This document shows positions 1-4,750 of a DNA stretch of 5,601 nucleotides, in pieces. Source of the DNA: DASQFU01 sp035632955 (GTDB lineage Bacteria; Eisenbacteria; RBG-16-71-46); NCBI GenBank assembly GCA_035632955.1, contig DASQFU010000111.1:1-5601 (forward strand). Direction: 5' to 3'. Made by a program: the position numbers and the translations under genes. The number at the start of each line of letters is the position of its first letter. Within the stretch, counting starts at the first letter, position 1. Below the pieces are notes generated by a model. That model was not told the DNA's origin. It did no database searches and saw nothing but the letters and a program-made list of their open reading frames with translations.

Positions 1-33
1 GATCCCGTTCAGCTCCACCAAGTTACCGAGGCG

Positions 34-55
34 ACTCTGACTCAACTCTGACTGA
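34..55. repeat. Short tandem repeat, two 11-base units
   Basis: ACTCTGACTCA (34-44) is followed directly by ACTCTGACTGA (45-55), identical at 10 of 11 positions. Two copies only, so this may be chance or a small slippage duplication. It spans the possible end of a plus-strand frame whose TGA is at 49-51. Confidence 0.4.
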
Positions 56-317
56 TCGCGGCCGGACACGCACCGCACCTGCTGGGAGCATCGGGGGGGT
101 CCTTGCCTGACCGGCCCACCAATCCGGCGGCGTTCTTCTTCCTGGGCACTCTCCGGCCCGCCGAGAAGGCGAACTTTAACCTTCAGAATGTCCGCCTAGG
201 AGAGGTCCTTGAGGTCATCGGCCACGGCGTCGGCGTCTGGTGGGGCTCGAAGGTGAGGCGCGACTTCAATGATGTCCGCGACGCGATGGGTGAGATCTCG
301 GGGACTCATCGGTGGCA

Positions 318-339
318 CATCTCGCCGAGATGGGCGCCC
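318..339. repeat. Adjacent palindromes downstream of the glycosyltransferase
   Basis: CATCTCG-C-CGAGATG (318-332) is a perfect inverted repeat with 7-base arms, immediately followed by the 8-base palindrome GGGCGCCC (332-339). They lie 30-51 bases past the glycosyltransferase stop. The position suits a transcript-end hairpin, but there is no T-run, so a rho-independent terminator is not supported. Confidence 0.3.
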
Positions 340-368
340 TCTCCCGGACCTCATGAGCTGGGCCCACG

Positions 369-1826
369 TCACGCCGCCAGCGTGTCGCTCTCCTCCGTCG
401 AGGACGGCGCGGGTGGGTCCTGACGGAAGCCGCGGCGTCGCATCTGGCCCCAGCTCTTCTTGCCCCGGAGCCGATCCCAGATGCCGCACAGCCGCCACCA
501 CGTGTGGATTTGCCGGTAGCCGAAGTTCTCGAGCACCGCGTAGAGCGCCAGGACCGCGGCGGTCGATGTGGCGGGATACCGGCGAAACGTGAGGCCCTCG
601 AAGATGAGGGACGAGAGCGAGAGGATGACCCCGAGTAGCACGGACGCCGCAAAGAAGGCGATCGCGAAGCTCCAGTTCATGATGCCGAGCGGCCACGCGA
701 CGAGCATGAAGAGGAAGCCCGAGAACTCGACGATCGGTCCCAGCAGCTCGAAGAACACGAAGAATGGAAAGGCCAGCATGCCAGCGGCCCCGAACTGCGG
801 GCGGAACATCAGCTCGCGATAACGCCACAGGCACTCGAGCAACCCGCGCTGCCAGCGATTCCGCTGGCTCGCGAGATCGCGGATGTGCTCCGGCGCCTCG
901 GTCCAGCAGATCGGCGAGGGCACGTATGCGATCCGGTAGGGCTTGCGCAGTCTTCCGTAGTGGCGGTGGAGTCTCAGGACTAAGTCGATGTCCTCGCCGA
1001 TCGCGTCGGCGCGATAGCCGCCGACCGCGAGCACGGCCTGGCGCGAGAACAAGCCGAACGCGCCAGAGACGATGAGCAGGGCGTTCATTTGGGCCCACCC
1101 CGTGCGCCCGAACAGGAACGAGCGTAAGTATTCGACGACCTGGAACCGGGCGAGCGAGCTCTTCGGAAGGCGCATCTCCGTCACCCGGCCGTGCTCGACC
1201 CGGCACTCGTTCGCGATGCGAACCACTCCTCCGGCCGCGATAGTGCGCGAGTCCTCAAGAAACGGCCGCACGAGCTTGAGCAAGACGTCGGGGTCGAGCA
1301 GCGAATCCGCGTCGATCACGCAGACCAGAGGATTACGCGTGTAGTTGATGCCGGCGTTGGTCGCGTCCGCCTTGCTGCCCCCGTTCTCCTTGTCCACCAC
1401 GACCACGCGCGGGTCGTGTGCCGACCGATAGACGGCCCGCACCGGCGCGGTGGGGATCTGCCCGCTCGGGGCACGCGGGAACAACTGCAGATCCAGGGTA
1501 CGGCGCAGGATGTCGAGGGTCGCATCCTTGCTGCCGTCATTCACCACCACGAGCTCGACGTTCGGATACTCGATCGAGAGCAGCGACTTGACGTTGTCGA
1601 GCACCGTGGTCTCCTCGTTGTACGCCGGCGACACGATAGATACGCCCGGGGCCAAGCCGGATCGGAAGAGATGTGTCAGGTGAATGAACTCGGAGCGCCG
1701 CAGGTAGTCGCGGATCGCGAAGAAGGCGAGCACGCAGAGGGTCAGGTAGGTGCCGTTGATCACCACGAAGTAGGAAAGGATGAAGGCTTCGTAGACGTGG
1801 ATCGCGGTCTCGAGCGCGGGGGACAT
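369..1826 (-). CDS. Membrane glycosyltransferase family 2, processive polysaccharide synthase type
   Basis: This 485-residue protein has an N-terminal membrane helix (about 12-37). The GT-A domain (about 60-330) carries the full set of GT2 synthase residues: SPAYNEE (65-72), D97 in VVNDGS, the KADATNAG segment (152-159), DAD at 172-174 (metal/UDP-sugar binding), E278-D279 in GEDID (catalytic base region) and QRNRW at 321-325, the Q(Q/R)xRW signature that holds the growing chain in cellulose, PNAG and hyaluronan synthases. C-terminal helices follow at about 347-366, 368-384, 386-409 and 421-436, then an amphipathic, basic tail with KKSWGQMRRRGF (456-467). It would transfer sugar from a nucleotide donor on the cytoplasmic side and extrude the chain through the inner membrane. 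Sugar and linkage cannot be read from the sequence; the length and layout are nearer PgaC/IcaA than BcsA, and there is no PilZ domain. It is the last gene of the operon. All key residues are present, so it should be active. Confidence 0.95.
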   Translation of the reverse strand: MSPALETAIHVYEAFILSYFVVINGTYLTLCVLAFFAIRDYLRRSEFIHLTHLFRSGLAPGVSIVSPAYNEETTVLDNVKSLLSIEYPNVELVVVNDGSKDATLDILRRTLDLQLFPRAPSGQIPTAPVRAVYRSAHDPRVVVVDKENGGSKADATNAGINYTRNPLVCVIDADSLLDPDVLLKLVRPFLEDSRTIAAGGVVRIANECRVEHGRVTEMRLPKSSLARFQVVEYLRSFLFGRTGWAQMNALLIVSGAFGLFSRQAVLAVGGYRADAIGEDIDLVLRLHRHYGRLRKPYRIAYVPSPICWTEAPEHIRDLASQRNRWQRGLLECLWRYRELMFRPQFGAAGMLAFPFFVFFELLGPIVEFSGFLFMLVAWPLGIMNWSFAIAFFAASVLLGVILSLSSLIFEGLTFRRYPATSTAAVLALYAVLENFGYRQIHTWWRLCGIWDRLRGKKSWGQMRRRGFRQDPPAPSSTEESDTLAA

Positions 1827-1828
1827 CA
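1824..1828 (-). promoter_or_regulatory. TGATG stop-start overlap coupling HEAT and glycosyltransferase genes
   Basis: The HEAT gene stop TGA (1828-1826) and the glycosyltransferase ATG (1826-1824) share one base. A GAGG motif at 1840-1837, 10 bases upstream, lies within the last HEAT codons. This arrangement usually means translational coupling and near-stoichiometric synthesis. Confidence 0.7.
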
Positions 1829-2914
1829 GGCCGCATCCTCGAGCAGCACCTCGCGCGCGACGATCGCAGCGGCGTGCGCCTCACCGGAGACGCGCGCGAG
1901 TACCAGCCGTCCCGCTTCGCCGAGGGAACGGAGCGCGAGTGCCGCGTTGAAGCGCACCCAGTACTGGTCGTCCGCCAGCGCCGCCTCGAGCACCGGCACG
2001 CAGCTCGCGTCTCCGATTCTCCCCAGGGCGAGGACAGCCTGGCTCCTCACCACCCAGCTCGGATCAACGGCAGCGGCGCGCACCACCTCGCCGGCCGGCG
2101 CATAGCCCAGGCGTCCGAGCGCGCGCAGGATCGAGACTCGCAGCTCTTCGGGGCATCCCCTTCGCAGCAAGACCAGGAGCGTCTCGGCCGCCGGCCCGTA
2201 CCGCAGGATGCCGAGAAGCTCCACCAGCAACTTGGTCTTCTCCTCGTTCGGATCGCAGCGGTCGAGCAGGCTCACCAGTCGATCCGTGAGATGGGGCCCG
2301 CCGCCGAGGAGGATTTCCTTGATCTGCGAGGGATTCCAATCCGAGCGCCGCGTCAGCGCCTCGGCAACCGCGGCGCACGCCTCCTCCCCGCCGATGCGCA
2401 CCAGCGCGGAAGCCGAGAGGAACGAGACCAGGACGCTCCGGTCCTGCACGGCGCGGACGAGATCCGGGACCGACTCGGGTGCCCTCATGGCGTCGAGGAG
2501 CTGCGCGGCACTCGCCCGTCGCCATGGGTTGCGCGCCTTCAGCTCGCGACGCGCAAGATCCAGCAGGCCGAGCGAGCGCAGCAGCTCGCGCAGGGAATCG
2601 GCTTCGGTTCCGCGAAGGTTGCGCAGATACCCGAGGACGAACCCGGCGAAGTCGTGACGCTCGGACGCACGCACCGCCTCTCGCAGCTGGTTCGCGGCCG
2701 GCATCCGGAGATCCTCGGTGGGCGCGGAGAGGTACTCGAGCACCAGCCGCTGCCAGCGGTGACGATTCACCATCCGGCGCCGGTGCTGCTCCGTTCCGCG
2801 GTGCCAGGTGAGGAAGGCGCAGAGTGTGAGCACCGCGGCGAGCGCGCTCAGGTTCCCCACCGCGAGCAGCGCCCAGCCGGTGGGATCAGAAATGCCGAAC
2901 CAGCCCGAGTCCAA
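1826..2914 (-). CDS. Membrane-anchored HEAT-repeat protein
   Basis: From the TTG at 2914 the protein has 362 residues. One transmembrane helix lies at about 13-36 (WALLAVGNLSALAAVLTLCA), followed by a strongly basic stretch (HRG...HRRR...RHRW). By the positive-inside rule this places the rest in the cytoplasm. Residues about 130-345 form HEAT/armadillo-like helical repeats. Clear units are RRASAAQLLDAM...VPDLVRAVQD (132-158), VSFLSASALVRIGGEEAC (163-180), ELRVSILRALGRLG (257-270), WVVRSQAVLALGRIG...VPVLEAALADD (287-316) and WVRFNAALALRSLGEAG (319-335). No catalytic motif is visible, so it is most likely a scaffold or regulator. It overlaps the barrel gene by 29 bases at its start and shares one base with the glycosyltransferase start (TGATG), so it is presumably made in step with the synthase and may bind it or the receiver. 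That role is inference. A longer GTG-2983 form would add 23 low-complexity residues and overlap the barrel gene by 98 bases. Confidence 0.85.
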   Translation of the reverse strand: MDSGWFGISDPTGWALLAVGNLSALAAVLTLCAFLTWHRGTEQHRRRMVNRHRWQRLVLEYLSAPTEDLRMPAANQLREAVRASERHDFAGFVLGYLRNLRGTEADSLRELLRSLGLLDLARRELKARNPWRRASAAQLLDAMRAPESVPDLVRAVQDRSVLVSFLSASALVRIGGEEACAAVAEALTRRSDWNPSQIKEILLGGGPHLTDRLVSLLDRCDPNEEKTKLLVELLGILRYGPAAETLLVLLRRGCPEELRVSILRALGRLGYAPAGEVVRAAAVDPSWVVRSQAVLALGRIGDASCVPVLEAALADDQYWVRFNAALALRSLGEAGRLVLARVSGEAHAAAIVAREVLLEDAA

Positions 2915-4043
2915 GGGAGCGCCTCGCGTAGGAGTCCTGGCGGTCGGCGTAGCCGGCTGACAGGCGGAAACCCCACCGGTCACTCGGGTAGAAGCGGCCG
3001 GTGAGATGGAAGCCGGTGGTCGAGACCGAACGGAGATAGGAGGAAGCCACCGGGTGGATCACTTCCGCGCCGCGAAAGAGCTGCGCCCCGAGGCCGGTAC
3101 GCGCGGAAGGCGACCAGGCGCAACGCGCAACGTGCGCCCACTCGACGTCGCCTTCCGCGTCATGAATCCAATGCAGGTGATAGCCGGCCTCCCAGTCTCC
3201 GGTCCAACGTCCAACCCCGGCCCGGGCGATGTGGACGCGCCCGTCCTCGAAATCAAGCGTCCGGATCCCGAGGTCGCCGCTCCAGCGAGAATCCGGCAGC
3301 CAGGAAGCCTCGAGGCAGGCGCCGTTCCTGGCGACGATCCATGCGTGCGGGGCGAGTTGAAACCCCGCTCTCAGCTCCCACGACGGTCCGAGGCGATGGT
3401 TGGCGGTCAAGCGCAGCGACCAGTCGTCGCCCGCGGGCCGCTCCACCGTTTCGCCCTCGAAAACGTAGGACCATGCGCCCCGCGGCCGAAACGAAGCGGC
3501 GACCAGCCGCGATGTCCAGACGTCGCCGTTGGTGAGGCTCTCGTGCAGGTAGGAAGCCTCCGCGACCACCGGGCTGTAGAGCGCGAAATCGGAGGTCCCG
3601 CCCTCGACCCGCGGATCGGAGGCGAGCGCACGCTCCATCGTCGCGCGCGCGTCACCTACGCGGCCCGCCTGGTACTCGAGCCGGGCCAGGCGCGCCCACA
3701 GCTCCGCCGGGCGGGAAGCATGGCCGAGCCCCTGCTCGATCACCCGGCGCGCGGCCGCGAGATCGCCCGCCATGCGCTCCGCGTCGGCCCACGCCGCCCA
3801 CGCATCGGCGCGTGCCCGATCGGTGAGGGCGACGGCCGCCGCCACCGCGGCGGCCACCTGCCAGCGGCCCATGCGGCACAGCATCCGGCTGCGCTCGAGA
3901 TGCAGATCTGCATCGTCCGGCACCAGGGAAAGCAGGCTGTCGAGCCGCGCGATGGAGCCTTCGGATGTTCGTGCCGCGAGAGCCGGTATCGTCCCGGCGA
4001 GCAGCCACGCGAGCGCCGCGCTCCATGCGAGCACCCGACACAT
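2886..4043 (-). CDS. Secreted TPR protein with YaiO-type outer-membrane beta-barrel
   Basis: This 385-residue protein starts with a Sec signal peptide: R3, a hydrophobic stretch at 4-19 and an ALA-A type cleavage site near residues 21-24. Residues about 32-145 hold roughly three TPR hairpins (ERSRMLCRMGRWQVAAAVA, AWADAERMAGDLAAARRVIE, LARLEYQAGRVGDARATMERAL). From about 155 to 385 the sequence turns to alternating aromatic/hydrophobic beta strands rich in W, Y, G and R (for example RLTANHRLGPSWELRAGFQL and TGFHLTGRFYPSDRWGFRLS). It ends in the terminal Phe (LVRHF) that outer-membrane barrels use for BAM recognition. The layout matches the YaiO-like outer-membrane family and is a small version of PgaA or BcsC, in which periplasmic TPRs lead polymer to an outer-membrane pore. 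Its position between a receiver and a GT2 synthase operon supports a role in polysaccharide export. The family assignment is by pattern only. An upstream in-frame start at 4154 was rejected because it would overlap the receiver and bury the signal peptide. Confidence 0.85.
   Translation of the reverse strand: MCRVLAWSAALAWLLAGTIPALAARTSEGSIARLDSLLSLVPDDADLHLERSRMLCRMGRWQVAAAVAAAVALTDRARADAWAAWADAERMAGDLAAARRVIEQGLGHASRPAELWARLARLEYQAGRVGDARATMERALASDPRVEGGTSDFALYSPVVAEASYLHESLTNGDVWTSRLVAASFRPRGAWSYVFEGETVERPAGDDWSLRLTANHRLGPSWELRAGFQLAPHAWIVARNGACLEASWLPDSRWSGDLGIRTLDFEDGRVHIARAGVGRWTGDWEAGYHLHWIHDAEGDVEWAHVARCAWSPSARTGLGAQLFRGAEVIHPVASSYLRSVSTTGFHLTGRFYPSDRWGFRLSAGYADRQDSYARRSLGLGLVRHF
2922..2925 (-). 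promoter_or_regulatory. Ribosome binding site supporting a TTG start for the HEAT gene
   Basis: GAGG on the minus strand lies 7 bases before TTG at 2914. There is no ATG in this frame before the transmembrane segment, so the choice is this TTG or a GTG at 2983. The spacing and the small 29-base overlap favour TTG. The site is inside the 3' end of the barrel gene. Confidence 0.45.
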
Positions 4044-4051
4044 GCCCGACG

Positions 4052-4055
4052 CCTC
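4052..4055 (-). promoter_or_regulatory. Ribosome binding site overlapping the receiver stop codon
   Basis: The minus strand reads TGAGG at 4056-4052. GAGG shares bases with the receiver's TGA stop and lies 8 bases before the ATG at 4043. This fixes the start of the TPR/barrel gene immediately before a classic signal peptide, and argues that its translation is coupled to that of the receiver. Confidence 0.6.
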
Positions 4056-4419
4056 ACGCGGCGAGCAGCCGCTCGACGCGAACCAGGAGCTCGGACGGGC
4101 TGAAAGGCTTGACGACGAAGTCGTTCGCCTTTTCCTTGAACGCCCGGACGACATGCTTCTCCTCTCCCAGCGCGGTGAGGAGAACGATCGGAAGTCCCGC
4201 GAGGTCGGGCCGGGCGCGCAACGCCGCGAGGACCTGGAACCCGTCCATTCCCGGCATCATGACGTCGAGGATGCAGAGATCGGGACGCGCCAGGTCCACG
4301 GCCTCGATGGCTTCATGGCCGTTCGCGACCACCACCACCTCGTGCCCGTTGAGCCTGAGCTTCATGGCCACGAGGCTGGCGATCTGCGAGTCGTCATCGG
4401 CGACGAGAATGCGGGCCAT
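4054..4419 (-). CDS. Single-domain response regulator (CheY-like receiver)
   Basis: This 121-residue protein is one complete receiver domain with no output domain. Visible family residues are the acidic pocket in ILVADDD (D8-D10), the phospho-acceptor D52 in LCILDVMMPGMDG, the switch T82 in IVLLTA and the conserved lysine K104 in VVKPF. The PGMDG turn and the KPFSPSELLVRVERLL C-terminal helix are typical of phosphorylatable REC domains. The ATG at 4419 directly starts the first beta strand (MARILVADDD), so I prefer it to in-frame starts further upstream. It should be cytoplasmic and receive a phosphoryl group from a histidine kinase that is not encoded in the window. It is the first gene of the operon. 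Its TGA stop overlaps the GAGG ribosome binding site of the next gene, and the gap is only 10 bases. With no DNA-binding domain it probably acts by protein contact, perhaps on the export or synthase complex; that is inference from position. Confidence 0.95.
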   Translation of the reverse strand: MARILVADDDSQIASLVAMKLRLNGHEVVVVANGHEAIEAVDLARPDLCILDVMMPGMDGFQVLAALRARPDLAGLPIVLLTALGEEKHVVRAFKEKANDFVVKPFSPSELLVRVERLLAA

Positions 4420-4750
4420 GCGGGTGCGATTTCCCTCCGAATCCGAGGGCGGGGTCCACCCTAGTATCGGGTGTCCGGGTGCGCCGCTTGACGCAGATCG
4501 CGCCAGGCGCCGTGCGAATGACCACGCGGCTCGGTCGCTCTCCTCGACGCAGGCGTGCAGGTGAGCGCAAATCAAGCATTTCCGAGCAGGGCGAGAAGAC
4601 CGATTCGGACGGATAGAGCCGCAAGCGGGCCAGGCTGGGCCTCAACTTCCGGCCGCAAGGACGGGGGCATGCTGCTGGAGAGTTCGTGTTTCTGCGCGGA
4701 AGGCGAACTCGTGCGCGAACCACTAGGCGCAATGTGCCGGGTCTCTTCGC
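4420..4750. other. Intergenic region upstream of the four-gene operon
   Basis: This 331-base stretch lies between the TPR gene stop and the receiver ATG and should contain the operon promoter. The frames that are open here, on either strand, have arginine/proline/serine-rich translations typical of shadow frames, so I call no gene. A weak minus-strand -10-like GATACT lies at 4468-4463, but no good -35 box stands 16-18 bases upstream, so no promoter is assigned. A 7-bp inverted repeat (GAGTTCG at 4680-4686, CGAACTC at 4704-4710) lies about 40-70 bases downstream of the TPR stop. It lacks a T-run, so it is not a convincing intrinsic terminator. Close to the receiver start, CCCTC/GAGGG arms (4449-4445 and 4437-4433, minus strand) enclose the Shine-Dalgarno. 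Confidence 0.6.
4433..4438 (-). promoter_or_regulatory. Ribosome binding site of the receiver gene
   Basis: The minus strand reads GGAGGG here, 13 bases before the ATG at 4419. It supports choosing the short 121-residue receiver over a start at 4575 in the same frame, whose extra N-terminus looks non-coding. The spacing is somewhat longer than the usual 5-10. The motif can also pair with CCCTC at 4449-4445 to form a 5-bp hairpin with a 7-base loop. Confidence 0.5.

Larger units (their letters stand above)
1..368. other. Region downstream of the operon without a confident gene
   Basis: This stretch has less biased third positions than the operon genes. On the plus strand, frame 1 is open from the window edge to TGA at 49-51 and could be the last 16 codons of a convergent gene. 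A plus-strand TTG-started frame at 103-423 overlaps the glycosyltransferase end and has no family resemblance. On the minus strand a 37-codon ATG frame (309-196) begins 59 bases after the glycosyltransferase stop, without a good ribosome binding site. Palindromes are present at 318-332 and 332-339, but no stem followed by a T-run that would make a clear terminator. Confidence 0.5.

Noticed and set aside
103..423. Plus-strand 106-codon frame starting at TTG
   Set aside because: It overlaps the end of the well-supported glycosyltransferase, starts at TTG without a clear ribosome binding site, and resembles no family I recognise.
2915..2983. GTG start at 2983 for the HEAT protein
   Set aside because: It would overlap the barrel gene by 98 bases and add a threonine/proline/alanine-rich stretch before the membrane helix; TTG 2914 has a better spaced GAGG. 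Not fully excluded.
1874..3004. Long plus-strand open frame (376 codons) opposite the HEAT gene
   Set aside because: Its composition is typical of an antisense shadow in GC-rich DNA; the minus strand has clear HEAT repeats, a membrane helix and operon-style junctions.
3006..4103. Long plus-strand open frame (365 codons) opposite the TPR/barrel gene
   Set aside because: Arginine/proline/glycine-rich shadow; the minus strand shows a signal peptide, TPRs and a barrel ending in Phe.
4463..4492. Sigma-70-like promoter with GATACT as -10 for the operon
   Set aside because: The -10 matches 4 of 6 consensus bases but there is no acceptable -35 at normal spacing, so no promoter is called.
4488..4493. 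TTGACG -35-like hexamer on the plus strand
   Set aside because: No matching -10 about 17 bases downstream and no plus-strand gene follows.
4420..4575. Upstream in-frame start giving a 173-residue receiver
   Set aside because: The extra 52 residues do not resemble a domain, and the ATG at 4419 starts exactly at the receiver's first strand with GGAGGG upstream.
4727..4740. Sigma-54-like GGCACATTGC on the minus strand
   Set aside because: The GG and GC elements are 6 bases apart instead of the required 10.
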